A stretch of 64,000 nucleotides of DNA from Natrialbaceae archaeon. GTDB taxonomy: Archaea > Halobacteriota > Halobacteria > Halobacteriales > Natrialbaceae. Location: contig PWMF01000058.1 of NCBI GenBank assembly GCA_003559215.1, positions 1 to 64,000 of the forward strand, in the 5' to 3' direction. Both the position numbers and the translations under genes were made by a program. How positions within the stretch are numbered: the stretch's first letter is position 1; each line of letters starts with the position of its first letter. Positions 25,422-33,723 of the stretch are shown in pieces. The notes under the pieces were generated by a model that saw only the letters and a list, made by a program, of their open reading frames with translations, was not told where the DNA came from and did no database searches.

Positions 25422-26408
25422 TTACGAGCAGCGCTCACAGGCGACTGCACGGAGATCCGGATGCGCCGCGAACTCGCGGTGCTCCTCCGGGAGTTCCTCG
25501 AGGGAGTCCGCCGCCGCGAAGCGCTCGCGGATCGTCGCCCAGCGTTCGTGGCGAACGACGACGATGACGGGCACCGACTCGAGGCCGAGCAGCTTCGTGA
25601 TCGACAGCCGGTGTTTCCCGGCGCTGAACCGAATTATCTCGCCGTTCCGGCCGATTCCGACGCGCATCTCGTGGGGGAACTCGGTTCCCAAGATCGGTTT
25701 CATCGCGGCGCCACCGGTCTCCATGTCGTCGTCCTCGCGCTCGAGGAGTTCGTCCTGGGGGACGTACCCCTCCTCGGCCATCGACTCGTAGAGGGCGTCG
25801 ATGTCGGCACACCGACGCTCGAGTTCCTCGATCGTCGACGACCGCCAGTCCCCGAGCCCGTTCTCGATCTTGTAGGCCGCGTACCGGTACTTGGCGGTTA
25901 CCTCCCAGGGCTCGCCCTCCTGGAACCGGGCCTCGAGCGAGCGGTGGATCCGGGTCTCGGCCCACTCGGTTCGAAAACGGTCCCAGCGGCCGCCGACGAC
26001 CCCGACGATCGGCTCGTCGTGTATCGGCGAGCGTTTCGTATCGCCGTCTTTCGTCGGAAACTGGGCTTTTCCCAACCGCGACTGATACCGAAGATCGGCC
26101 GGATCGATCTCGACGACCGTCGGAAGATCCGACGCCGGTGGGTCGCCGGCCGCGTCCCGTCGACGAATCGCCCACCAGTAGCCGAACGCGTTCTCGTACA
26201 GGCATCCGAAGATTCGGCCGAGAGCCCCGGAAACTCCCGCGAGTTGGTAGAAAACCAGCAACTTCCGCCACGACGCGGTTAGTGCCGCGAGAAAGAGAAT
26301 CTGGTATTCGGCGTCGGAACCGCCGAGATTCCCGGCACCTCCCGTTCGGCCGTGTTCGTCGAGTGCGATCGATCCCGTCAGAAAAAACTCTGCGAGGACG
26401 GCGTTCAC
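25422..26408 (-). CDS. ParB/sulfiredoxin-like domain protein, paralogue 1 of 3
   Basis: 328 aa from GTG 26408. The N-terminal ~85 residues are hydrophobic/aromatic and not shared with the paralogues except for length. Then come the shared blocks: VVEIDPADLRY (~95), a long insertion, GGRWDRF, HRSLEARFQEGEPWE, DIDALYESMAEEGY, and the C-terminal RNGEIIRFSAGKHRLSITKL followed by LGLESVPVIVVVRHERW. That last block resembles the D-G-x-HR-x-A...LG...VPV core of ParB N-terminal/sulfiredoxin-fold domains. The end, HPDLRAVACERC, is shared with paralogue 2. Divergent from paralogue 2 with a 59-bp intergenic region. Function unknown. Confidence 0.7.
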   Translation of the reverse strand: MNAVLAEFFLTGSIALDEHGRTGGAGNLGGSDAEYQILFLAALTASWRKLLVFYQLAGVSGALGRIFGCLYENAFGYWWAIRRRDAAGDPPASDLPTVVEIDPADLRYQSRLGKAQFPTKDGDTKRSPIHDEPIVGVVGGRWDRFRTEWAETRIHRSLEARFQEGEPWEVTAKYRYAAYKIENGLGDWRSSTIEELERRCADIDALYESMAEEGYVPQDELLEREDDDMETGGAAMKPILGTEFPHEMRVGIGRNGEIIRFSAGKHRLSITKLLGLESVPVIVVVRHERWATIRERFAAADSLEELPEEHREFAAHPDLRAVACERCS

Positions 26409-26467
26409 GTTGGATCCAGTGATTTAACGTGGGGGTAGAGTTACTAATACGTGAGGGAATCGGTAGA

Positions 26468-27391
26468 GTGAGTCTCGTACACAGATCTCGACGAATACTC
26501 CGCGAAGACGGCGTTCCGTCCCTGCTGTGGCGATCGATACGGTTCGTCTGGACGACGGCCGTCTGGCGCCGGGAACTCGTCCAGCGGCTCCCCGCGAGAG
26601 CGGTCGCCCTGGCGTTTGCGGTCCGGAGTCGGCTCCTTCCCCACGTGAGCGACGCGAACCCGGCTCGGCCGGTCCGGGTCGACCCCGATGAGATCGAGTA
26701 CTACCACGGCAGCGACGATCCCTGGCGGCTCGGCCACGTCATCGACGGCGACTGGGACGAGCCCGAGGGACGGTTCGAGGAGACGGCCGTCTACCGGTCG
26801 CTCGAGGCCCGGTTCCTCGAGGGCGCCGACTGGGAGGAGACGGAGCTGTACGCCGAGTACCGCGACCGACTCGAGGCCGGCGATCCGTACTGGCGGTGTA
26901 CAACGGAGGCGGAACTCGAGGCCTACTTCGATCGGATCGACGACCTCTACGAAGCCGTCGCCGACGAGGGGTACCGCTCCCAGCGGGAGCTGCTGGCCGA
27001 CGACGACGCTGACCCCCGCGGAGAGAACACCGACGCGGTCCACCCGGTCGTTCAGGAGATCGGCGTCAACGTCTACCGCGACGGCGAGTTGGTCAAGAAG
27101 GGCGCCGGCTTCCACCGGCTGGCGATCGCGAAGCTGCTCGACCTCGAGGAGATTCCGGTGACCGTGCGGGTTAGACACGCCGACTGGCAGGCGATCAGGG
27201 ACGAGATCCGCGCCGCCTCGAGCCGTGAGGAGCTGAGCGAGCGCGCGGAGTCCAATCTCGCGCACCCCGACCTTCGAGACGTCGTTCCCGAGCGGTGGCG
27301 CCAGTCGAGGGCCGAACCGACGGCGGGCGCGGAGCGCGAGCCGTCGCAGACGGACGACTCCGACGACGACGTCCCGGTTCCGCAGCGGTAG
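26468..27391 (+). CDS. ParB/sulfiredoxin-like domain protein, paralogue 2 of 3
   Basis: 307 aa. GTG 26468 is preferred over GTG 26429: a TATA-like TTACTAATA sits ~24 bp upstream and the resulting N-terminus (SLVHRSRRILREDG) aligns with paralogue 3 (SHLLERVKEIWRRDG). Shared blocks: VRVDPDEIEYY, GDWDEPEG, YRSLEARFLEGADWEETELY, RIDDLYEAVADEGYRSQREL, and DGELVKKGAGFHRLAIAKLL then LEEIPVTVRVRHADW. After HPDLRDVVPERW there is a ~30-residue acidic tail. The conserved His-Arg pair (FHR) and VRH are candidate active-site residues. Followed 55 bp later by paralogue 3. Confidence 0.7.
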   Translation: MSLVHRSRRILREDGVPSLLWRSIRFVWTTAVWRRELVQRLPARAVALAFAVRSRLLPHVSDANPARPVRVDPDEIEYYHGSDDPWRLGHVIDGDWDEPEGRFEETAVYRSLEARFLEGADWEETELYAEYRDRLEAGDPYWRCTTEAELEAYFDRIDDLYEAVADEGYRSQRELLADDDADPRGENTDAVHPVVQEIGVNVYRDGELVKKGAGFHRLAIAKLLDLEEIPVTVRVRHADWQAIRDEIRAASSREELSERAESNLAHPDLRDVVPERWRQSRAEPTAGAEREPSQTDDSDDDVPVPQR

Positions 27392-27445
27392 CCGACGCGC
27401 GTCGAGCCAGCACGGTTAACTACTGCTGCCCGGAACGTCTCGGAC

Positions 27446-28162
27446 GTGTCCCATCTCCTCGAGCGGGTGAAAGAGATCTGGCGGCGGGACGGCGCTCTCG
27501 CGGTCGCCGACGAGACGGCCGCGTACCTCCGGTGGCGTCTCGAGGGCTCCGCGGCGTACGGCGCGGTCCGGACCCGCGAACTCGAGTTCCGGAACCGCTG
27601 CGTCGACGCCGACCCGTTGCAGCTCACGTGGGTCGACCCCGCCGAGATCGAGTACGTCGTCGGTGAGCTCGTTCCCGACCAGACTGACGATTCCCATTTC
27701 GAACGGCCGAACGTCCCGACCCAGGGGCGAGACGGGGTCGGCGCCGTCCGCGGAGGTGAGTGGGACCGACCGACGGTCCCGTTCACCGACCTCTCGGAGT
27801 ACCGACTGCTCGAACGGCACTTCCTTGAGGGCGTCCCCTGGACGGAAACCGAGTTCGTCGACCGTCACCGTCGCTCGCCCGACTCGAACTGGAGCGAGCG
27901 GAAGCTGTTGCACAAGCTCGAGCGGATCGACGATCTCTACGAGACGATCGCGACGGACGGCTACAGGACCCAGCGCGAACTCGGCGGTCACCCGCTGAAC
28001 GAGATCATCGTCTACGCCGGTCGGGACGGCGAGCTTCGGTGGCACGAGAACGGTCGCCACCGGCTCGCGATCGCGAAGCTGCTCGACCTCGAGTCGGTAC
28101 CCGTGCTGATCACGGTTCGCCACCGAAAGCTGCTCTTTCCGGGCGAGCGCTCGCCCCCGTAG
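27446..28162 (+). CDS. ParB/sulfiredoxin-like domain protein, paralogue 3 of 3
   Basis: 238 aa from GTG 27446. The most compact member: an N-terminal helix (SHLLERVKEIWRRDGALAV), then TWVDPAEIEYVVGE, GGEWDRPTVPF, YRLLERHFLEGVPWTETEF, RIDDLYETIATDGYRTQREL, and DGELRWHENGRHRLAIAKLL with LDLESVPVLITVRHRKL. It lacks the tail after VRH that the other two carry. Co-directional with paralogue 2 and probably in the same transcript. Surrounded by glycosyltransferases, so a role in surface-glycan synthesis is plausible but unproven. Confidence 0.7.
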   Translation: MSHLLERVKEIWRRDGALAVADETAAYLRWRLEGSAAYGAVRTRELEFRNRCVDADPLQLTWVDPAEIEYVVGELVPDQTDDSHFERPNVPTQGRDGVGAVRGGEWDRPTVPFTDLSEYRLLERHFLEGVPWTETEFVDRHRRSPDSNWSERKLLHKLERIDDLYETIATDGYRTQRELGGHPLNEIIVYAGRDGELRWHENGRHRLAIAKLLDLESVPVLITVRHRKLLFPGERSPP

Positions 28163-28191
28163 CCGCGACGAGTGTTCGCCCCTCAGTGGTG

Positions 28192-29100
28192 TCAGTTCAC
28201 GCACACCGCGAGCCGGCTCTTCGCCTCGAGGACGGCCAGCAACGCTCCGCAGCTGATACTCGCTGCCAAGTAGTAGCAGTGGTAGCGTGCGTTCCCGGGG
28301 TCGATCGCCAGCGCGTGCCTGAGGTAGGCGGCCGCCGGCTCCCGTCGTCCGTTCTCGGCGTAGATGATCGCGACGTTGGCCGCGAACTCGGCGCGTCGTC
28401 GTCGGCCGACGTGCTCGCCGTGGCGCTCGAGGACTTGTCGGTAGCCCTCGAGTTTCCGCTCGGGATCCGTTCCGATCCGTTCGCCGTCGGTGTGGCGGTC
28501 CAGGAGTACCTCGGGGACGCCCCTGATCTCGGCGCCCTCGTCGGCCGCCAGCAGGCGCAGGTAGAACTCGTAGTCCTGGACGGCGGGCAAGTCCTCGTCG
28601 AGGGGGCCGACGTCGTCGAACGCCGACGCACGAAACGTCGTCGCCGAGAAGCTCCCGACGGGGTTGCCCCGCCCGAGCTCCTCGAGCGTGACCCGCTCCT
28701 GTGCCCGGATGACGTCGTAGACCGCGCCGCCCCGGCGCTTCCGGTAGGAGGTGTAGACGCCGCGAACCTGTTCGGTTCCCGCCCGAAAGGTCTCGAGGAC
28801 CCGCTCGACGTGGGTCGGCGCCAGTTCGTCGTCCGAGTCAAGAAAGGAGACGAACTCGCCGGTCGCACGTTCGATTCCTCGGTTCCGGGCCGCGTTCGCC
28901 CCGTTGTTTGCCCTGGTCTGGAGATACACCAGCCGGTCGTCGTCGTACGAATCGAGGACTGCGTCGGTCCCGTCGGACGAGCCGTCGTCGACGACGATCA
29001 CCTTGAGGTCGTCGGACGTCTGTGCGAGCGCGCTGTCGATCGCCCGACCGACGACCGACGCGCGGTTGTACGTCGGGATGACGATGCTGACCGCGGGCAT
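28192..29100 (-). CDS. Family 2 glycosyltransferase
   Basis: 302 aa from ATG 29100. GT-A fold: VSIVIPTYNRASVVGRAIDS, VIVVDDGSSDGTDAVLDSYD, NGANAARNRGIERATGEFVS and FLDSDDELAP (DxD). VGPLDEDLPAVQDYEFYLRL is the acceptor-side signature. The C-terminal ~60 residues contain a TPR-like stretch (ANVAIIYAENGRREPAAAYL). Cytoplasmic, no membrane helix. Donor and acceptor unknown; the location implies N-glycan or S-layer glycan assembly. Divergent from the next GT2. Confidence 0.87.
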   Translation of the reverse strand: MPAVSIVIPTYNRASVVGRAIDSALAQTSDDLKVIVVDDGSSDGTDAVLDSYDDDRLVYLQTRANNGANAARNRGIERATGEFVSFLDSDDELAPTHVERVLETFRAGTEQVRGVYTSYRKRRGGAVYDVIRAQERVTLEELGRGNPVGSFSATTFRASAFDDVGPLDEDLPAVQDYEFYLRLLAADEGAEIRGVPEVLLDRHTDGERIGTDPERKLEGYRQVLERHGEHVGRRRRAEFAANVAIIYAENGRREPAAAYLRHALAIDPGNARYHCYYLAASISCGALLAVLEAKSRLAVCVN

Positions 29101-29172
29101 TCCGTTATCCCACCTCTCGCCCCCGAAATGAAAGCCCTTTTGATCGGGCCCGAATACTGCTAAACGAACTCG

Positions 29173-30066
29173 ATGACGACCGTCTCGATCATCACGCCCG
29201 TCTACAACGACTTCCCGGGGCTCCGCGAGACGGTCGACTCGCTCGCGGCACTCTCGACGAGCGTCGACTGGGAGTACACGGTCGTCGACAACGGCTCGAC
29301 CGACGGCACGTACGACCGCGCCGCGCGTTACGTCGAGGATCGACTCGAGGGCACCGTCCTGCTCGAGGACGGGATCCAGTCCTCCTACGCGGCCCGCAAC
29401 GCCGGCGTTCGCCACAGCGACGGCGACGTCCTCGCCTTTGTCGACGCCGACATGACCGTTCCCGAGGGATGGCTCGGGGACGCCCTCGACGTCTTCCGGG
29501 CCGCGGAGGCCGACTACATGGGTTGTGCCGTCGAGCTCGAGCTTCCCGACGACCCCTCGGTCGCGGCCCGCTACGACCACCACTCCGGCTTTCCGGTCGG
29601 CCACTACCTCGAGCACCAGCGCTTCGCTCCCACCTGCTGTCTATTCGTCCGCCGAGAGGTCTTCGCCGATGTCGGCCTCTTCGATCACCGGCTGACCTCC
29701 GGGGGCGACAAGGAGTTCGGCAATCGGGTCGACGAGGCAGGGTACGACCTCCACTTCGCGCCTGGCGTCACGATGTTTCACCCCGTCCGGGACTCGCTCG
29801 GCGCACTCGTCCGGAAGGACCTCCGCGTCGGCCAGGGGCTCTGCCAGCTCCAGTGCTACCACCCCGATCGGTACGGGTCGCCCGGGATCCCACCCCGACC
29901 CTCGGGCGTCAAGCAACCCGACCCCGACCTCGAGCGACGGGAGCGGCTGACCTTCGGCGCGCTCGAGACCGCGCTAACTGGGGTTCGCGGGATCGGCTAC
30001 TACCGCGAGTACCTCGCGGGCGAGCGAGCGCGTGGGCCCGGCGAAGCTCCCGAACTCGAGGACTGA
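29173..30066 (+). CDS. Family 2 glycosyltransferase
   Basis: 297 aa. VSIITPVYNDFPGLRETVDS, TVVDNGSTDGTYDRAARYVE, SSYAARNAGVRHSDGDVLAF, VDADMTVPEGWL (DxD: DAD), and CLFVRREVFADVGLFDHRLT with GGDKEFGNRVDEAG. This architecture is frequent in haloarchaeal glycosylation clusters. It lacks the C-terminal membrane helices of AglJ. The last ~60 residues (CYHPDRYGSPGIPPRPSGV onwards) are variable. Single gene, with 253 bp of non-coding sequence after it. Confidence 0.87.
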   Translation: MTTVSIITPVYNDFPGLRETVDSLAALSTSVDWEYTVVDNGSTDGTYDRAARYVEDRLEGTVLLEDGIQSSYAARNAGVRHSDGDVLAFVDADMTVPEGWLGDALDVFRAAEADYMGCAVELELPDDPSVAARYDHHSGFPVGHYLEHQRFAPTCCLFVRREVFADVGLFDHRLTSGGDKEFGNRVDEAGYDLHFAPGVTMFHPVRDSLGALVRKDLRVGQGLCQLQCYHPDRYGSPGIPPRPSGVKQPDPDLERRERLTFGALETALTGVRGIGYYREYLAGERARGPGEAPELED

Positions 30067-30319
30067 CCGTCGGCGCTCGGGACGGGATCCGACACTGCCG
30101 ACCGCGTGCTCGGTCGTCGAGGACTGAACCGATTCACACCTGCGTTCGGTCCGGCGACGTTCGTCAACGTTCGCGGCGAGTACGATCCGGAGCACGGTCG
30201 ACGAAGGACTTCTCCCGACGGTGACTGAACTCGAGGGCAAGACGCGAGTCGGCGTTCGGTACGTGACAGCGGCCCGGCCTCGAGATCAGTCGTCCCGACG
30301 AGCCGTCCTGAGCGCGAGG

Positions 30320-31477
30320 CTATCCCGGCAGCCGGCCCGTTCGCTCGACGAGCACGAGGACGACGACCGTCGCCCCGAGTACGACCGCGGCGCTCGCGAA
30401 CACGGTGTCGTAGGCGTACCCTCGCTCGACGAGCGAGCCGACGGCCGACGAGCCGAGCGCCTGCATCAGCATCCACGTGGAGCTGAACACGGCGTAAGCG
30501 CTGCCCCGCGTCGAGTCGGGGAGCGTATCGAGGAGGTAGGTGTCGATCGCGGGAAAGAGGGAATGGATGATGAAGCCGACGACTGTCGAGAGGACGATCA
30601 GTCCGATCAGCCCCTCCACTTGCGTCAACACGAGGAGGCTCGTTGCGAACGCGCCGACGATCCCGAGCAAATAGGGGACGTGAGGGAACCTGTCAGCCAG
30701 GTCGCCCCCGAAGAAGAAGGCTGGGACGCCGGCCGCGAAGATGATCGTCAGCATCATCCCCGCCGCCCAGTCCGAGAGCCCCTTCGACTGCATGTACAGC
30801 TCGTAGAAGTTAAACAGCCCCTGCCAGACGAACGACGCCGCGCCGACGATCGCCAGCGCAGTCACGATCAGCTTCCACTCCGAGAGCGCGCCGGCGACGA
30901 AGTCGCGGTCGGCGTCCCCCGCGGTCGGCAACTCGGTGTTTCTCGCCACGAACCACGTGTAGACCGTAATCGCCGCCGCACCGATCGCGATCGCCCACAG
31001 CGAGAGCCGCCAGTCGACGAGCAGGGTGAGTGCGACGAACGGCGCGGCGATCACCGCGGCGACCTGGCTGGCCGCGCCGTGAATACCGATGATCCGACCA
31101 ATGCGGGTCGGGTACAGTTCGCTCAACAGCGGGTTCGCCGAGACGAAGTAGATCCCGGAGGCGATCCCCATGAGGAAGGCCCCGATCATGAGGTGTTCGA
31201 CCGTCGTCGCGGTCGCGGCGAGCCCCGAGGAGCCCGCCAGAACGAGCCCAGACACGAGGACGACGTGGTGACGGGGGACCTTCGTGAGGATCCACCCGGT
31301 CGGCAACCGGGGCGAGGCGCTGCCGACCCAGGCGAGGGTCACGATGAGACCGGCGGTCGCCTCGCCGATCCCGAACTCGGCGATGAAGACGTCGAGAAGC
31401 GGTGCGAAGACGATCCTGGCGAGATTCACCAGAAAGACGAGTCCGCAGAGAGAGGCGAACAGTCTGGCGCGAGTCAC
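30320..31477 (-). CDS. Major facilitator superfamily transporter
   Basis: 385 aa from GTG 31477, with about 12 transmembrane helices. An early loop contains PRLPTGWILTKVPRHHVVL, a variant of the helix 2-3 MFS motif, and the second half has GGDLADRFPHVPYLLG in the equivalent place. LYPTRIGRIIGIHGAASQVA is the helix 4-5 region. No substrate motif is recognised. Location between glycosyltransferases could mean export or import of glycan precursors, or may be incidental. Confidence 0.85.
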   Translation of the reverse strand: MTRARLFASLCGLVFLVNLARIVFAPLLDVFIAEFGIGEATAGLIVTLAWVGSASPRLPTGWILTKVPRHHVVLVSGLVLAGSSGLAATATTVEHLMIGAFLMGIASGIYFVSANPLLSELYPTRIGRIIGIHGAASQVAAVIAAPFVALTLLVDWRLSLWAIAIGAAAITVYTWFVARNTELPTAGDADRDFVAGALSEWKLIVTALAIVGAASFVWQGLFNFYELYMQSKGLSDWAAGMMLTIIFAAGVPAFFFGGDLADRFPHVPYLLGIVGAFATSLLVLTQVEGLIGLIVLSTVVGFIIHSLFPAIDTYLLDTLPDSTRGSAYAVFSSTWMLMQALGSSAVGSLVERGYAYDTVFASAAVVLGATVVVLVLVERTGRLPG

Positions 31478-31630
31478 GGTCGATGTTTCTAACGGGTCGT
31501 CTCAAACGTTCCGAAGTCGGCGCGAGACCGGCTCGAGGGTACGGTGACTCGAGGAGCCGAGAGATCGCTCGAGCGGGGGCCGACTGAGACGACCCGAGCC
31601 GTTTTGCTCGCCGAACACCTACCGAAACCG

Positions 31631-31936
31631 ATGCCGACGACGTGTGCGCTCTGTCGACGAGTCGTTCCCGACGAGCGGATCGACGACCCCCAGGTCGTCC
31701 AGGAACACCACCTCCGCCCCGAGGAGCGAGCCACGAGCCCGACGGTGATGCTCTGTCGCCCGTGTCACAAACAGATCCACGCCCTGTTCACGAACGAGGA
31801 ACTTCGCGAGGAGTACGACACGATCGAGGCCCTGCGGTCGGCCGAGCGCCTGCAGGGATATATCAACTGGATCAGGGGGACGAACAAGCTCGAGATCCAG
31901 GTCAGAACGAGCGATCGGGTGCGTGACGGCAGATGA
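31631..31936 (+). CDS. HNH endonuclease-like protein
   Basis: 101 aa. TTCALCRRVVP and VMLCRPCHKQIHALF form two CxxC zinc knuckles; EHHLRPEER between them gives the His of the HNH motif and CHKQIH the final His. The helix after it (NEELREEYDTIEALRSAERL) is typical for stand-alone haloarchaeal HNH proteins. ATG at 31631. Short stand-alone HNH proteins of this type are common in Halobacteria and are not necessarily mobile. Confidence 0.83.
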   Translation: MPTTCALCRRVVPDERIDDPQVVQEHHLRPEERATSPTVMLCRPCHKQIHALFTNEELREEYDTIEALRSAERLQGYINWIRGTNKLEIQVRTSDRVRDGR

Positions 31937-31975
31937 CGGCAGATGACGGCGGCGAACGAGTCCCGCCGTGAGGGT

Positions 31976-32455
31976 TCAGGGCGCGAACTCGCAGACGTGA
32001 TCGGAGTCCCCGTCGTCGCAGGCACCCTCGAGACGAATCCTGAGAGACGGGCGGTACGTCGCGTCGACAAGGACGCAGTCGTCGTCCACCTCTCTCGCTT
32101 CGACTAGCTCCGGAATCGACTCCGTCACCCAGTCGTCGCCGTCCACCCGGGCGCGTACCGCGTAGTCGCCCTTCGTACTTCCCCACTCGCAGTCCAGGAG
32201 CGTCCCGTAGTTGTGCTGGTCGCCGCCGTCGATTTCGCGTGCGGCCCGGATCTCGTGTGTGGAGGCGTGGACGACCTCCCCGTCCTGAAGCACTTCGGCG
32301 TCGAACCGGTGTGACGACTCCGTATCCGCGTTGTGCAGCGAGAATCCAACGAGCTGGACCGGGGGAGGATCGTTCCATCCGATCAGTGACGAACAGCCCG
32401 CACCGAGGGCGGCGACGACAGTACTTCCAGCACTCAAGAGCGTGCGCCGATCCAT
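31976..32455 (-). CDS. Putative lipoprotein, unknown function
   Basis: 159 aa. The N-terminus RRTLLSAGSTVVAALGAGC is a twin-arginine-like signal ending in a lipobox (LGAGC), so the mature protein should be lipid-anchored outside. The rest is a small beta-rich domain (VQLVGFSLHNADTESSHRFD, EVLQDGEVVHASTHEI) with three further Cys near LLDCEWG, DDDCVLVD and GACDDGDSDHVCEF that could form disulfides. Resembles the many small haloarchaeal surface lipoproteins. No specific family recognised. Confidence 0.75.
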   Translation of the reverse strand: MDRRTLLSAGSTVVAALGAGCSSLIGWNDPPPVQLVGFSLHNADTESSHRFDAEVLQDGEVVHASTHEIRAAREIDGGDQHNYGTLLDCEWGSTKGDYAVRARVDGDDWVTESIPELVEAREVDDDCVLVDATYRPSLRIRLEGACDDGDSDHVCEFAP

Positions 32456-32570
32456 CGGATGATGGTTCGTCGCCGCTTGTAAGTATCTTCAGGCCGCTCT
32501 CCGCCGTCCGTTCCCGGGGTCTCCGCGACTTCGAGTCCCGCTCCGTCGATCGACGTGGCTCGAGTCCCGC

Positions 32571-33530
32571 TCAGGCGGTCGGCGCCTCCTCGACCTCGTC
32601 CCGAACGAGCGCGTCGTCGGACCGGACGAGCCCGTATAGGTAGCCGAAGCCGACAGCCGCGGTAAACACGACGATGGCGACCAGCTGTTTGGCCTTCGCG
32701 CTCGAGGGCTCGCGAACGAGGTCTCGAAGCCGCGAGGGAACGAACTCGAGCATGAGCTGTTGCAGATACTCGTTCTTGTCGCCCGCGGCCTCGGGCAACA
32801 GGAGGTCCATGATCCGCTTGGAGTACCCCTGCCAGAACGAGCGGAAGACGAGCCACCGGAAGTCGCCGCGATAGTCGAACAGTTTGTGGTGGACGACGGC
32901 GTCCGTGTTGTAGATCACGCCCTTGCCGTACCGGTTCGCCATCCGGATACAGACCGGGGCCTCGTGGGCCTGTATGTGGCGGTCACCCTTCCGGCCCGTG
33001 TTCTCGTCGTAGCCGCCGACCTCGAGGAAGACGTCACGGCGAAAGGAAATGTTCGAGCCGTAGGTGTTGCGAAGCTCCTCCATGTGCTCGCCCATCCCGC
33101 GCTCGTCGCAGCCGACGAGCCAGTAGAACTCCTCGGGGAAGAAGTCGGGCTTCTCGGTGACCCAGTCGGGCTTGGCGTGACCGCCGACGGCGATCGCGTC
33201 GGTCTCCTCGTAGACGCGGACCAACTCCGCGATCCAGTCGGGCTCGGCGACTGCGTCGTCGTCGATGAAGGCGACGACCTCGCCGCTGGCGATCTCGGCG
33301 CCCCGCGTCCGGCTGTAGGAGATCCCTCGGTTCTCGTCGTTACAGCGGAGGACGACCTCCTCTCGGTCCCCGTACTCCTCGCTGACGCACTCGAAGACAG
33401 CCTCGTTGCCGTCGACGACGACGACGACCTCGAGCGGCTCGTACGTCTGTGCGAGCACGCTATCGACGCACTCCGAGAAGACGTCGTAGCGCTCCATCGC
33501 GTACGTACAGACGACGGCGGAGACCTTCAT
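32571..33530 (-). CDS. aglG: Glucosyl-dolichyl phosphate glucuronosyltransferase AglG-like GT2
   Basis: 319 aa from ATG 33530. VSAVVCTYAMERYDVFSECV, VVVVVDGNEAVFECV, NDENRGISYSRTRGAEIASG, VVAFIDDDAVAEPDWI (DDD) and NTYGSNISFRRDVFLEVGGY are close to my recollection of Haloferax AglG. A terminal hydrophobic segment (QLVAIVVFTAAVGFGYLYGL) is probably a membrane anchor. The longer upstream frame is rejected: a TATA-like AGTTTATTC lies ~40 bp upstream of this ATG. Divergent from aglB, 193 bp apart. Distinction from other AglG/AglI-type transferases is by memory only. Confidence 0.8.
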   Translation of the reverse strand: MKVSAVVCTYAMERYDVFSECVDSVLAQTYEPLEVVVVVDGNEAVFECVSEEYGDREEVVLRCNDENRGISYSRTRGAEIASGEVVAFIDDDAVAEPDWIAELVRVYEETDAIAVGGHAKPDWVTEKPDFFPEEFYWLVGCDERGMGEHMEELRNTYGSNISFRRDVFLEVGGYDENTGRKGDRHIQAHEAPVCIRMANRYGKGVIYNTDAVVHHKLFDYRGDFRWLVFRSFWQGYSKRIMDLLLPEAAGDKNEYLQQLMLEFVPSRLRDLVREPSSAKAKQLVAIVVFTAAVGFGYLYGLVRSDDALVRDEVEEAPTA

Positions 33531-33563
33531 CGGAGGACTCGTTTCGATGAGGGAGGAATAAAC

Positions 33564-33572
33564 TTTGTCGTC
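33564..33572 (-). promoter_or_regulatory. TATA box of aglG
   Basis: The minus strand AGTTTATTC is centred ~38 bp upstream of ATG 33530, predicting a ~12-nt leader. Confidence 0.5.
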
Positions 33573-33689
33573 CGACTCCCGACTCGCCACGACCACCGTC
33601 GTCGGCGTCACCTCGTCCGGTCGTCACCGCCCCGTTCGGAGAGAACAATTCTTGGCTAGTGACTGTAAAATAATCTGATCGGTATGAGA

Positions 33690-33698
33690 AAGCTTATT
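33690..33698 (+). promoter_or_regulatory. TATA box of aglB
   Basis: AAGCTTATT ~30 bp before ATG 33724 predicts an almost leaderless transcript. The same GCTTATTC / GTTTATTC form precedes the divergent aglG. Confidence 0.55.
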
Positions 33699-33723
33699 CG
33701 TGGCTTCCCTCTCGTGAAACCTA

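Noticed and set aside
31631-31936. HNH protein as evidence for a mobile intron or intein
   Set aside because: Stand-alone small HNH proteins are normal in haloarchaea and there is no interrupted host gene or repeat around it.
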